Positions 1 through 8,111 of a stretch of 64,000 nt of DNA are shown here, in pieces. The stretch spans positions 3,348,001 to 3,412,000 of the forward strand of contig NZ_CP133188.1 of NCBI RefSeq assembly GCF_030913635.1, written 5' to 3'. Numbering within the stretch: position 1 is the first letter of the stretch; the number at the start of each line of letters is the position of its first letter. The DNA is from Sedimentibacter sp. MB35-C1 (lineage in GTDB: Bacteria; Bacillota; Clostridia; Tissierellales; Sedimentibacteraceae). The notes under the pieces are model-generated. The model did not search any database, was not told the origin of the DNA, and was given only the letters and a program-made list of their open reading frames with translations. The position numbers were made by a program, and so were the translations under genes.

Positions 1-725
1 CTTCCCCATATACGGTATGCATAGCATTAGATTATTTGGACACGACAGGCGATTATGTTAGCTGTACAAAAGATACGATTATTATGGGTATCATTAAATA
101 CCTTGCTTCTGGTATATACTTGTTGGAAGACGGCTGGGTGGGAATGCAAGGAATCCCCAGCAACAATGATTTCGCACATTTGCCATGGTTTCATTTCGAC
201 CCAAATAAAGCCACGGAAGCTGATATTGGAGTAACCAAGCGCCTTTCAAGCTTTATACTCAAATATGCAGACAAAAGCAGTGATATCTATCTCAAGGCAG
301 TGGTTTTAAAAGACAAGTATAAGTTGAATGGGCAATTTTTACTTAATGGCGTCCCGGATTATGACCCTGTATCGTTGGAAATACAGTCCTTTGACCCTGC
401 AATATGGCCCTTTTGGCTGCCATTGCCTGTGTACTTTGTAGGTTCGCCAAATAGTAAGTATTATCCAGAACTTAAACAAGTTGTGGATATAAATCTGGAT
501 TCGATTATTGATACACTGCAAAATACAAATGAGATTCAATTAACACCAGAGGAAGAATTAAACGCATTTGAACAGAATAACCCACATCCAGATGGCAAAC
601 GATGGTGTGTCGCTGAGCAAGCAATCGGAAATTATTATTGGGGTACTCATAATATTACATCCAATTTGGATATATTGAGGAAGTTTGATAGATTGGATTT
701 TCATCTACCTATTCACACAAAATGA
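1..725 (+). CDS. Unrecognised cytosolic protein, 5' end beyond the window
   Basis: The reading frame is open to the left edge of the window, so the N-terminus is missing. A TTG codon at 36 is the first possible internal start but has no ribosome binding site, so it is not taken as the start. About 240 residues are visible. The protein has no membrane segments and no signal peptide. It is rich in Asp, Asn and aromatic residues, with a Trp/Pro-rich stretch (WPFWLPLPVYF) about two thirds along. I do not recognise the family. The stop codon TGA (723-725) lies inside the first bases of the array repeat, so the gene occupies the 'cargo' position immediately before repeat copy 1. Confidence 0.6.
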   Translation, partial: SPYTVCIALDYLDTTGDYVSCTKDTIIMGIIKYLASGIYLLEDGWVGMQGIPSNNDFAHLPWFHFDPNKATEADIGVTKRLSSFILKYADKSSDIYLKAVVLKDKYKLNGQFLLNGVPDYDPVSLEIQSFDPAIWPFWLPLPVYFVGSPNSKYYPELKQVVDINLDSIIDTLQNTNEIQLTPEEELNAFEQNNPHPDGKRWCVAEQAIGNYYWGTHNITSNLDILRKFDRLDFHLPIHTK

Positions 726-881
726 GCAAACCCCTCAGTGAGCCCAACTCGGTTCTACTAAAGCTAATCTAACTAATTATGAAATTGAGCCAATGCACTT
801 TTGTCGGTGCATTGGCTCTTGCTTTGCCTATAATCTAAGTATCGTCCAGAGTATCCTTGCATAAGGATGGTAAACGGTTTT
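722..881 (+). repeat. Cassette-junction repeat, copy 1
   Basis: The copy begins with ATGAGCAA at 722, overlapping the stop of the preceding gene. A perfect 12-bp stem-loop follows, with arms 787-798 and 807-818 starting GAGCC, then CTTGCTTTGCC. The core GTCCAGAGTATCCTTGC starts at 844. Inside the core is a small hairpin, ATCCTT-GCAT-AAGGAT, a compensated version of the TCCTT/AAGGA hairpin in other copies. A variant of GGTGAACGG follows. The left arm between ATGAGCAA and the stem (TTCTACTAAA, ACTAATTATG) matches copy 7 closely. After about 881 the sequence diverges from other copies. Confidence 0.8.
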
Positions 882-961
882 TAAATAGATATTTCATTAA
901 ATAAATTTATTTGAAATATCTATCCGTAGTAACCTTTCCGTAGTAACCTTTGAAAATGACC

Positions 962-1819
962 CTATACTTTGCGAACTATAATGCCAAATGTATCTGAATG
1001 TTCGGTCAATGATTCTCCTTTTAAATTTTTATAGACCTTTTCAATTTTAAAACCATTTTTCGTAAGCATCTCTGTAATCTCTGTCAAACTAAATAATCGA
1101 TGATAAATTCTTATAACCTTTGTGATTCCCTCTTCATCAATAATTGTATATTGCAACCCCTCTGTCTTTGGTTCTTCATACAAATAAGTATTAAGTATTT
1201 CTATATAAGGTTTAGGACTCCAGAATCCCCCTTCGCTCACAGAAACATTAGTTAAAATTGAGGTTTCTTTTTTTTCCGTAACAACATCCAATATAAAAAT
1301 CCCGTTATCTCTTAAGGCTCTATGAATTTTTGAAAGCAATAGTTCTTGCTCATTTGTGCTAAGTGCGCAAAAATCATAAAAAATCAGTGTTACTATATCA
1401 AAAGATTTCTCGAAGTTAATATCAAGATAGTTCTTTCTAATGAAAAATGTTTTCTCATACTCTGTTTTAATATTTTCATTTGCATAATTAATAGACCTTT
1501 CAGAAATGTCTATTCCTGTAATTGTTGCTCCAGTTTTAGCAAACTCCTTCACATAAAGTCCTGGTCCACAACCCAAGTCTAATACATCTTTACCTTCCTT
1601 CATATCCGTTGACTTAATTATGAAACTTGTTTCTGCATCAATAGTTTCTTTTGTCTTACTGGCAGCCTCAATATCCGGGTTCAAATGAAAATTCAGCATC
1701 TGCTCTGAAACATATTCGTCCTCCCAAAATTTATCAGTTCCCTTTTCAAAGATATATGGTTGTTGAATTGTATTTTTTAGTACTGACAGATTAATTTTGT
1801 TATTATCTATAATTTTCAT
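962..1819 (-). CDS. Class I SAM-dependent methyltransferase
   Basis: 285 residues. The glycine-rich SAM-binding motif I, VLDLGCGPG, is at residues 79-87, followed by the acidic motif II region GIDISE near residue 100 and a motif IV-like DIVTLIFYDF. The approximately 75 residues before motif I form an N-terminal extension of the kind that recognises substrate. The substrate is unknown and nothing in the sequence links it to a specific rRNA or small molecule. The start is supported by AAAGGAG upstream. The gene is on the minus strand between repeat copies 1 and 2, preceded by an approximately 440-base leader with an attenuator. Such leaders are typical of inducible ribosome-protection or antibiotic-resistance genes, so a drug-response role is inferred. 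Confidence 0.85.
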   Translation of the reverse strand: MKIIDNNKINLSVLKNTIQQPYIFEKGTDKFWEDEYVSEQMLNFHLNPDIEAASKTKETIDAETSFIIKSTDMKEGKDVLDLGCGPGLYVKEFAKTGATITGIDISERSINYANENIKTEYEKTFFIRKNYLDINFEKSFDIVTLIFYDFCALSTNEQELLLSKIHRALRDNGIFILDVVTEKKETSILTNVSVSEGGFWSPKPYIEILNTYLYEEPKTEGLQYTIIDEEGITKVIRIYHRLFSLTEITEMLTKNGFKIEKVYKNLKGESLTEHSDTFGIIVRKV

Positions 1820-2261
1820 AATATTAATTCTCCTTTATTTTAATGTTTAGTTTTATTTTAGGTAAAGTTATAAATTCAGAATAAACAGTATTTATTCTGT
1901 GTTTGCTCTCAAAAGGAAAAACTAAAATAAAAACTTTTAAAAACAAAAAACGCCTCAGAAATTCTGAGGCGCTAAATAATCACTCAGAATAGTTAAAACA
2001 ACGTATCACAAATAAACCAAAGACTAGTGGATTCAAATAACTTATTTGGATTAAAAATGTTGTTTTAAATATTCGTTTCCAATTCATTCAATTGTTACAA
2101 TGAACCGGATAAATCATCTCCTTTTACTTTACCTAGGCAAAATCATATCATGTTAACAACCTTTTGTAAAGTTAACTCTCTTTAAGTTTCTTTATATTGT
2201 ATGCCATGTAGCCTTTATACTACAAAAAATATAACACAATTTTGATGTTTTTTCATTTCTA
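1820..2261 (-). promoter_or_regulatory. Transcription-attenuation leader of the methyltransferase gene
   Basis: On the minus strand, a rho-independent terminator sits 132 bases before the start codon: stem CGCCTCAG/CTGAGGCG (1951-1958 with 1964-1971) followed by a T-run (complement of A-run 1945-1950). Just upstream in the RNA, the segment from 1990 to 1983 reads ATTCTGAG and can pair perfectly with CTCAGAAT (1968 to 1961), the left arm of the terminator. This is an antiterminator. Further upstream a 10-bp pairing joins 1993-2002 with 2059-2068 and could sequester the antiterminator strand. A Shine-Dalgarno-like AAAAGGAG lies at about 2117-2124, but no convincing leader peptide follows it. 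Promoter elements are not clear. Confidence 0.7.
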
Positions 2262-2300
2262 ATATAGTCCAGAGTATCCTTGCATAAGGGCGGTGGTTTA
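2262..2300 (+). repeat. Cassette-junction repeat, copy 2 (core only)
   Basis: Only the core is present: ATAGTCCAGAGTATCCTTGC then ATAAGGGCGGTGG. The left arm and stem-loop found in other copies are absent. They are replaced by the upstream leader of the methyltransferase gene, which is transcribed away from the core. The core ends against the stop codon of the WYL-domain regulator (2298). The sharp loss of similarity just before ATAGTCC marks a recombination or insertion boundary at the core. Confidence 0.75.
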
Positions 2301-3227
2301 TTCGTACAAGACAGCGATATCATGTATTCTGCGTTTCATTTCTGTGCGTATATATAACGGCTCTAAACACTCGCATTTATTTCCAAAACTAAGAAGAATA
2401 TCAAAATAGTAATCGTTCTCTATAAAAGGGAAATCAACAATGTAATACTCATCGCCATCTGGAGCAAATTCTTCATAAGCACAATAATCAAGCACCCTAT
2501 CCATCACTGCTTTATGAATGCGAATTTTAATTTTTGTTTGCATTGTTTCTAAAATATCCGAAAATTCTAAAATCGGTTTCTGATAATCTCGTGGTATAAA
2601 AAATTCATCTTTTATTTGTAGATTTGATATGCGAGATAGTTTGAATAAGCGATAATCACTCCTCTTATGGCAGTAGCCTTGTAAGTACCAATGACTATTT
2701 TTCAATACAAGCTGATACGGCTCGACTACTCGTGCAGTTTTATTTCCGTGGTGAGCTGAGTATTGGAACGAAATCAACCTGCTTTCCTGTAAGGCTGTTT
2801 TGATAATTTCCAAATACGGTTGAATATTTCTGTTACCTGTCCACGGGCTTAAATCTATACGGATTTGATTTGCTTTTAATTCTATGTCTTTCGCTTTATC
2901 GGCAGGGATAAAGCTCTTGACTTTTGCAAGGGCATTTACCAATTCATCACCTCGTACTGTGTTTGAAAGGCTGGAAAGCCCCATTAAGAGAGCAGAAAGA
3001 TCAGCAGTCGAAAAAACCTTTTTATCAAGTTTATAGTTTCGCATAATTTCAAAGCCTCCACCCACTCCCGATGTGGAGTGGACAGGAATACCTGCCATAT
3101 TAATTGTATCTATATCACGGTAAATTGTGCGAGGTGAAACTTCAAACATATCCGCTAACTCCTGTGCACCTATCCGTTCTTTATCGAGAAGTATCATAAT
3201 CATACTAACAAGTCTGTCTATTTTCAT
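2298..3227 (-). CDS. YafY-type HTH-WYL transcriptional regulator
   Basis: 309 residues. The N-terminal DeoR-like winged helix-turn-helix spans about residues 5-60 (RIGAQELADMFEVSPRTIYRDI). A central WYL domain spans about residues 140-210 (ISFQYSAHHGNKTARVVEPYQL then WYLQGYC), followed by the WCX-type C-terminal extension. WYL proteins are one-component regulators that sense nucleic-acid-like or small ligands. It is transcribed divergently from a DJ-1/PfpI gene 106 bases away, and the inverted repeat between them suggests it controls itself and that gene. It starts at ATG after a weak GGAGAATATT site. The stop lies against repeat copy 2. Confidence 0.88.
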   Translation of the reverse strand: MKIDRLVSMIMILLDKERIGAQELADMFEVSPRTIYRDIDTINMAGIPVHSTSGVGGGFEIMRNYKLDKKVFSTADLSALLMGLSSLSNTVRGDELVNALAKVKSFIPADKAKDIELKANQIRIDLSPWTGNRNIQPYLEIIKTALQESRLISFQYSAHHGNKTARVVEPYQLVLKNSHWYLQGYCHKRSDYRLFKLSRISNLQIKDEFFIPRDYQKPILEFSDILETMQTKIKIRIHKAVMDRVLDYCAYEEFAPDGDEYYIVDFPFIENDYYFDILLSFGNKCECLEPLYIRTEMKRRIHDIAVLYE

Positions 3228-3244
3228 TGAACCAATATTCTCCT

Positions 3245-3277
3245 TTTATAATTGTTGCCATACTGCTGTCAACAATT
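3245..3277 (-). promoter_or_regulatory. Promoter and operator between WYL regulator and PfpI gene
   Basis: On the minus strand, TTGACA (3267-3272) and TATAAA (3245-3250) are separated by 16 bases and point into the WYL regulator. An inverted repeat AATTGTTG (3250-3257) / CAACAATT (3270-3277) with a 12-base spacer overlaps both boxes, as expected for autorepression. The assignment to this regulator is an inference from position. Confidence 0.6.
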
Positions 3278-3333
3278 ACATGGTACAATAAAAAAGCAAA
3301 CAAATCAATAAAACAATGAAAATGGAGGCATTT

Positions 3334-3987
3334 ATGTTTACAATCTATGTTTACGTTCTTGATACTTTAGCCGACTGGGAACTGGGGTATGTTATTTCGG
3401 AGCTGAATTCTGGTCGATTTTTCAAAAAGGGCGTGCAACGTGTATCGCTCAAAACGGTTAGTTATTCTAACGAGCCAATCAATACAATGGGCGGGATGAC
3501 AATAGTACCCAATTGCTTAATTGATGATATTGTAGTGAGTGAAACAAGCATATTGCTATTACCGGGCGCAGATACATGGAATAACCCAAAGCATTGCGCT
3601 ATCATCGAAAAGGCAGGCGAATTTCTCTCTTTAGGCGCTACGGTGTGTGCAATCTGTGGGGCTACCGCTGCGCTTGCCAACTTTGGGCTATTGGATAAGC
3701 GTCCGCATACCAGTAATGGTCCGGGATTTCTTGAAATGGTTTCTCCTGGTTATAAAGGGCAAAGTTTCTATATAGACAAGCCATCTGTAGCGGATAACAA
3801 CCTTATTACTGCAAGTTCCACCGGAGCTTTGTTGTGGGCAAAACAAATTATTGAACATTTAGGTGTTTTTCAATCAAACACACTGGAATCTTGGTATGAA
3901 TATTTTAGTACGGGTGAGCCTAAACATTTCTTCGCCCTCATGCAAACTTTGCCGTCTAGCAATGAAAACAATCCGCATTTGCCATAA
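3334..3987 (+). CDS. DJ-1/PfpI family glutamine-amidotransferase-like protein
   Basis: 217 residues from the ATG at 3334, chosen because GGAGG (3324-3328) lies 5 bases before it; upstream in-frame ATGs at 3316 and 3322 precede or overlap this site. The fold signature is visible: a nucleophile-elbow Cys in VCAICGATAALA (about residues 104-115), and LLLPGADTW earlier in the chain. The family includes chaperones, deglycases and peptidases, so the exact reaction is not predictable. A following HTSNG segment is in the usual position of the active-site His. It is paired divergently with the WYL regulator and ends just before repeat copy 3. Confidence 0.85.
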   Translation: MFTIYVYVLDTLADWELGYVISELNSGRFFKKGVQRVSLKTVSYSNEPINTMGGMTIVPNCLIDDIVVSETSILLLPGADTWNNPKHCAIIEKAGEFLSLGATVCAICGATAALANFGLLDKRPHTSNGPGFLEMVSPGYKGQSFYIDKPSVADNNLITASSTGALLWAKQIIEHLGVFQSNTLESWYEYFSTGEPKHFFALMQTLPSSNENNPHLP

Positions 3988-3991
3988 ACAT

Positions 3992-4196
3992 ATGAGCACA
4001 CCCACTGTTAGCACTTAATGGATTATCACGAAATTGAGCCGTTGCATCTTTATCTTGATCAACGGCTCTTGCTTTACCTACATACCCAAAATAGTCCAGA
4101 GTATCCTTGCAAAATGAAGGTGAGCAGATTTTTATTTGCTAATTGCTTATACCTTCTGTTTGTTCATATTTAAAAATTGAAGTACTTTCTTTACTA
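3992..4196 (+). repeat. Cassette-junction repeat, copy 3 with right arm
   Basis: ATGAGCACACCC at 3992 follows the PfpI stop directly. The stem is GAGCCGTTG (4036-4044) paired with CAACGGCTC (4060-4068), extendable past one bulged base. CTTGCTTTACC follows, then the core GTCCAGAGTATCCTTGC from 4094. A right arm continues with GTTCATATTTA, TTGAAG and TATGGTAAA up to about 4196, in the same order and spacing as in copies 4 and 6. The next gene (AraC family) starts just after the right arm. Confidence 0.8.
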
Positions 4197-4240
4197 TGGT
4201 AAACTTATTAATATATTTCTTTCAAAAAAAGGGAGGAAAA

Positions 4241-5074
4241 ATGATAACAAACGAATATATAAATCGTGCAATAGACTACATCTTAGATCACATCAATGAA
4301 AATATACCTGTTGATGAGATTGCCTCTTATTGCAATTTTTCAAGATACTACTTTTCGAGAATGTTTAAAATGGAAACTGGAGAAAGCATCCATGAATTTA
4401 TCAAACGAGTAAAAATGGAGCAAAGTGCATTTCGTTTAAAGGTTGAGAAAGGCAGAAGCATCACCGATATCAGCTGTGATTACGGTTACAGCTCATCGAA
4501 CTACAGTTCTGCTTTTAAACAACATCATAATCTATCTCCAATTGAATTTCGTCGCAGCATTAAGCAAAAATCTTTAGTAAACCCAATTTTTAGGAATGCT
4601 TCTATAGGATTAGAGTCATTTGATGAGTGCGACAAAAAGATTTCCATAGAAGTTCTTGACGATTGTCTTGTTATATACGAGCGTCATAAAGGAAATTATG
4701 GGGACTTATCAGAGCATTGGGGAGCTTTTCAAGTAAAATATAAGGAATATATCACCGAGGCAACGCTGCTCATTGAGCGCACCTATGATGATCCTTCTAT
4801 TACCCATATTGATGAGTGCTTGTATGACCTGTGCCTCACTGCACCACAAGACTGTGCCCTTGAAAACATCTATACACTAATAGGTGGCAAGTTTGCTGTC
4901 TATCACTTTAAGGGGACAGTGGATCAGATCTATACCGCTTACCAAAGCCTTTTTAATGTGTGGTTACCACAAAGCAAATATGAAATGGATGACCGCTATG
5001 GGTTCGAAATTTATAGAAAAATCGATTGCAATACCATGTATATGGAAATTGATCTTTGTATCCCAATTCAATAG
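4241..5074 (+). CDS. AraC-family regulator with GyrI-like effector domain
   Basis: 277 residues from the ATG at 4241, which has GGGAGG 4 bases upstream; an in-frame start at 4196 has no such site. The N-terminal AraC double helix-turn-helix covers about residues 5-105 (IPVDEIASYCNFSRYYFSRMFK and ITDISCDYGYSSSNYSSAFKQ). The C-terminal half is a GyrI/SbmC-like ligand-binding domain (VLDDCLVIYERHKGNYGDL...), as in Rob- or SoxS-like multidrug sensors. The gene is 75 bases upstream of a MATE efflux pump in the same direction, so it most likely activates that pump in response to a bound drug. Confidence 0.88.
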   Translation: MITNEYINRAIDYILDHINENIPVDEIASYCNFSRYYFSRMFKMETGESIHEFIKRVKMEQSAFRLKVEKGRSITDISCDYGYSSSNYSSAFKQHHNLSPIEFRRSIKQKSLVNPIFRNASIGLESFDECDKKISIEVLDDCLVIYERHKGNYGDLSEHWGAFQVKYKEYITEATLLIERTYDDPSITHIDECLYDLCLTAPQDCALENIYTLIGGKFAVYHFKGTVDQIYTAYQSLFNVWLPQSKYEMDDRYGFEIYRKIDCNTMYMEIDLCIPIQ

Positions 5075-5149
5075 AGCACAAATACAGAAGTTTATTTTTG
5101 CTTCCTCTGCTATCCTTAGGATGTGAACAAAGGATTGGAGGAAATTAAT

Positions 5150-6487
5150 ATGAATTTAGAAAACATCAAAAATAATAAAGTAAAAACCATTCTGCAATTC
5201 TCGATTCCATCGATTATTGCTATGGTACTAACCTCTCTGATTACTGTAGTAGATGGCTTTTTCATCGGAAACTATGTGGGTTCAGAGGGACTTGCTGCGG
5301 TAAACTTAGGTTTACCGATTGTTTATTTGTACCTTGCAGTAGGATTAATGGTTTCAGTCGGTGGTGTGGCAATCGCAGGAATTGCACTGGGCGGAAAAAA
5401 CATCAAAAAATGCAACAGCGTCTTTAATCAAACGATGTTCACCTCAACAGTTGCAACAATTTTGCTGAGTGTGATTGTCTGGTTCTGCCTTGATCCCATG
5501 CTTTATCTTTTAAATGCCAATGGACAGGTAACAGGATTTTTCAAAGACTATTATGGCATTCTGCTGTTAGAGCTTCCCGTTATGGTGATAAACGCATCCT
5601 TTGGTATGTTTATCCGTGGAGAAGGAAAACCGCAATATTTTATGCAAGTTAATATTTTGAACGTGCTACTCAACATCTTGTTAGACTATTTATTTGTTCG
5701 CTGGATGGGGTTTGGTGTGAAAGGCATTGCAGCAGCATCACTTCTTTCAGCGATTGTTACATTTCTGTGCATACTCTACTACTTTATCAAAAAGTCAAGT
5801 GTGTACAAGCTCCATAAATTTACTTTTTCAAAGGATGTGCTTAAAAATACACTCCTCAATGGTAGTTCAGAGTTTATCGGAGAAATGTCCCTTAGTATTT
5901 CGATGTTTGCTTATAACTTTGTGATACTAAAGCATATCGGCGTTGATGGTGTTACTGCATTTACTATCGTAGGCTATGTGGCATATATCTTTAGCATGGT
6001 GCTGATTGGTTTTGGGCAAGGAGCCAGTCCGCTGATTAGCTTCACTTATGGTGCCAAAGAATACTCTCTGTCAAAGAGCCTGCGTAAAATTACCAACACG
6101 ATGGTATTGATTGCAGGAGTGGTGGTACTCTTACTGGTAGTGGTTGGGGCTGATTGGTACAGTGGTCTATTCATAAAGAATGATCTGGTGCAACAGATGG
6201 TACATTCCGGTGTAGCGATTTTTGCTGTTTCGTTTCTCTTTTCAGGAATTAATACAATCACTTCTTTTTACTTTACCTCTATAGGGAGGGCAAAGGAGTC
6301 GGCTATTATTTCCTCAGCACGAGGATTAGTTGTTCTACTCATTTGCATTTTCACACTTCCAGCATTTCTGGGGATGATGGGTGTATGGCTGGTTGCACCA
6401 ACTACAGAAATAGTAACACTATTTTTGACATTGTTCTTTATCGGAAAAGAAACTACTAAGAAATCTCACGGATTTTCCACAGAATAA
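5150..6487 (+). CDS. MATE-family multidrug efflux transporter
   Basis: 445 residues from the ATG at 5150, which follows GGAGG with an 8-base spacing; a GTG 27 bases earlier is in frame but unsupported. About twelve hydrophobic segments form two MatE repeats. The first begins PSIIAMVLTSLITVVDGFFIGNYVG, the canonical N-terminal helix 1-2 of this family, and the second begins near residue 230 with FIGEMSLSISMFAYNFVI. It is an integral membrane Na+- or H+-coupled exporter of cationic drugs or metabolites. Together with the AraC/GyrI regulator it forms a two-gene cassette between repeat copies 3 and 4. Confidence 0.92.
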   Translation: MNLENIKNNKVKTILQFSIPSIIAMVLTSLITVVDGFFIGNYVGSEGLAAVNLGLPIVYLYLAVGLMVSVGGVAIAGIALGGKNIKKCNSVFNQTMFTSTVATILLSVIVWFCLDPMLYLLNANGQVTGFFKDYYGILLLELPVMVINASFGMFIRGEGKPQYFMQVNILNVLLNILLDYLFVRWMGFGVKGIAAASLLSAIVTFLCILYYFIKKSSVYKLHKFTFSKDVLKNTLLNGSSEFIGEMSLSISMFAYNFVILKHIGVDGVTAFTIVGYVAYIFSMVLIGFGQGASPLISFTYGAKEYSLSKSLRKITNTMVLIAGVVVLLLVVVGADWYSGLFIKNDLVQQMVHSGVAIFAVSFLFSGINTITSFYFTSIGRAKESAIISSARGLVVLLICIFTLPAFLGMMGVWLVAPTTEIVTLFLTLFFIGKETTKKSHGFSTE

Positions 6488-6497
6488 CTGGCATCTT

Positions 6498-6745
6498 ATG
6501 AGACGATAGCCACTACACTTTAATCTTGTGTAGTGGCTATCTCTTTACCTATAAGCCGAGAATAGTCCAGAGTATCCTTGCAAAAGGACGGTGAACGGAT
6601 CTTTGTTTTCATATCATTCTTCTCCTTTTCTGATGTTCATATTTAGGTGGTTGAAGCAATCGTCTTGCTATAGTAAAAATCTACCTCATAAAATCTTTGC
6701 GAAACGGTAGTGGATAAAAATAACGCTTTCAGAGCGAATCAATTT
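6498..6745 (+). repeat. Cassette-junction repeat, copy 4 with long right arm
   Basis: A 14-bp perfect stem (6505-6518 with 6528-6541) starts GATAGCCACTACAC and differs completely in sequence from the GAGCCGTTG stems of other copies while keeping position and length. The core GTCCAGAGTATCCTTGC starts at 6565, with TCCTT-GCAA-AAGGA and GGTGAACGGAT. The right arm (GTTCATATTTA, TTGAAG, TATAGTAAAA, then CGGTAGTGG and AACGCTTTCAGAGCGAAT) extends to about 6740 and matches copy 6 over roughly 160 bases. Confidence 0.85.
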
Positions 6746-6750
6746 AATCC

Positions 6751-6791
6751 TTGACGTACGGTAAAATATGCGTTATAATGAACAATGTTCA
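6751..6791 (+). promoter_or_regulatory. tetR promoter with TGAACA palindromic operator
   Basis: TTGACG (6751-6756) and TATAAT (6774-6779) are 17 bases apart. A perfect palindrome TGAACAATGTTCA (6779-6791) overlaps the end of the -10 box and the start site. The identical 13-mer recurs at 7411-7423 before the next gene, so both transcripts are probably repressed by the TetR protein encoded between them. Confidence 0.85.
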
Positions 6792-6806
6792 GTTTGGAGG
6801 CTTGCT

Positions 6807-7364
6807 ATGAATAAAACTATTACTTCCAGGGAAGCTATTCTTTCAGCAGGGAAAGAAATCATTGTTCAATCAGGTATACAGGGGTTGAATATGAGAGATG
6901 TAGCACGTAAATGCGGTGTTTCTGTGGGATCGGTTTACAACTATTTCCCATCGAAAGGTGATTTGATTATTGCAACAATTGAGTCTGTTTGGACAGAGAT
7001 TATGCATGGCTCTACAGGCTGCGTCCCACAACACAATTTTGCCGAAAATATTCTGTCTTTGTTTAATAGCGTACAAAAAGGTCGCAAAAAATACCCATCA
7101 TTTTTCACCGTACATTCTATGAGTGTTGCAAACCTTGACAAGAACAAGGGTCGAGAAGCGATGAATCGATATTTCGCCCACATAAAAAACGGTTTACTTG
7201 AATCTCTCCAACGTGATCAAGGCATAAGAAAAGATGCTTTCTCGAATCAATTTACAAAACCGGATTTTGTTGACTTTATTTTCTCCAATATCATTACTTT
7301 GTTGATGAAAGAAGCAACGTCATGTGATTTATTGTTGGAAATAGTGAAACGCACCATCTATTAA
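6807..7364 (+). CDS. TetR/AcrR-family transcriptional repressor
   Basis: 185 residues from the ATG at 6807, which follows TTTGGAGG; an in-frame ATG at 6768 lies inside the promoter and is rejected. The N-terminal TetR helix-turn-helix is clear at about residues 28-52 (MRDVARKCGVSVGSVYNYFPSKGDL). The C-terminal ligand-binding domain is helical and not assignable to a subfamily. The promoter carries a TGAACAATGTTCA palindrome that is repeated before the downstream two-gene unit, giving a simple autoregulated repressor-effector circuit. Confidence 0.9.
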   Translation: MNKTITSREAILSAGKEIIVQSGIQGLNMRDVARKCGVSVGSVYNYFPSKGDLIIATIESVWTEIMHGSTGCVPQHNFAENILSLFNSVQKGRKKYPSFFTVHSMSVANLDKNKGREAMNRYFAHIKNGLLESLQRDQGIRKDAFSNQFTKPDFVDFIFSNIITLLMKEATSCDLLLEIVKRTIY

Positions 7365-7376
7365 ACCAGCAGTATA

Positions 7377-7423
7377 CCCACCCTTTGGTGGGTATTTGTA
7401 GAAATCAAACTGAACAATGTTCA
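7377..7423 (+). promoter_or_regulatory. Intergenic hairpin and second TetR operator
   Basis: Between tetR and the membrane genes, TACCCACC-CTTT-GGTGGGTA forms a short hairpin that may terminate or attenuate tetR transcription. It is followed by a perfect second copy of TGAACAATGTTCA at 7411-7423. The ribosome binding site TAGGAGG of the next gene follows. No strong separate -35/-10 pair was found, so the operator may act as a roadblock or cover a weak promoter. Confidence 0.7.
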
Positions 7424-7445
7424 CTACTTTTTAGGAGGTTTACTT

Positions 7446-8111
7446 ATGCAAGCAATTATGGAAACTTTATTTTATGTGGTATATTTAACCACAGTGGTTA
7501 CCCTTGGAATTCTTATGATAAAAAATTCCAAAGGTAACAGGCAATATACACTATTTGGTATCATGGCAGTTGTGCTCGGCGCAGGTGATTCATTCCATCT
7601 TGTTCCCCGTGCGATTGCATTGTGCACAACCGGACTTGAAAATTATACTGTCCCGCTGGGAATCGGTAAATTTATCACATCGATTACCATGACCGTTTTT
7701 TACATCTTGCTTTACTACGTCTGGAGAAAGCGCTATCGCATCAGTGGAAAACAAGGTATTACCATAGCTGTTTATCTGCTTGCTGCTATGCGAATTGTTT
7801 TGTGTTTATTCCCCCAGAATGCTTGGACAAGTGCAAATGCACCTTTGTCATGGGGAATTTACAGAAATATTCCCTTTGCTCTCCTGGGGCTACTTATTAT
7901 TGTTTTGTTTTATAAAAGTGCAAAAGAACACAATGACAAATCTTTCCGCTTTATGTGGCTTACCATTGTATTAAGCTTTGTTTTTTATATTCCCGTAGTG
8001 TTGTGGGCAGATGTAAACCCACTGATTGGTATGCTTATGATTCCAAAAACTTGCGCCTATGTTTGGACGGTGTGGATTGGATACAGTGATATGAGAAAGT
8101 GTGTAAAATAA
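7446..8111 (+). CDS. Polytopic membrane protein of unknown function
   Basis: 221 residues with about seven predicted membrane segments starting at residue 8 (TLFYVVYLTTVVTLGILMI). A conserved-looking polar patch GAGDSFHLVPRA lies between segments 2 and 3. There are no catalytic motifs or nucleotide-binding sites. I do not recognise the family. TAGGAGG precedes the ATG at good spacing. Its stop overlaps the start of the next gene (TAATG), so the two membrane proteins are translationally coupled and may form a complex. TetR control and the cassette setting suggest transport or membrane-stress function, which is inference only. Confidence 0.75.
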   Translation: MQAIMETLFYVVYLTTVVTLGILMIKNSKGNRQYTLFGIMAVVLGAGDSFHLVPRAIALCTTGLENYTVPLGIGKFITSITMTVFYILLYYVWRKRYRISGKQGITIAVYLLAAMRIVLCLFPQNAWTSANAPLSWGIYRNIPFALLGLLIIVLFYKSAKEHNDKSFRFMWLTIVLSFVFYIPVVLWADVNPLIGMLMIPKTCAYVWTVWIGYSDMRKCVK

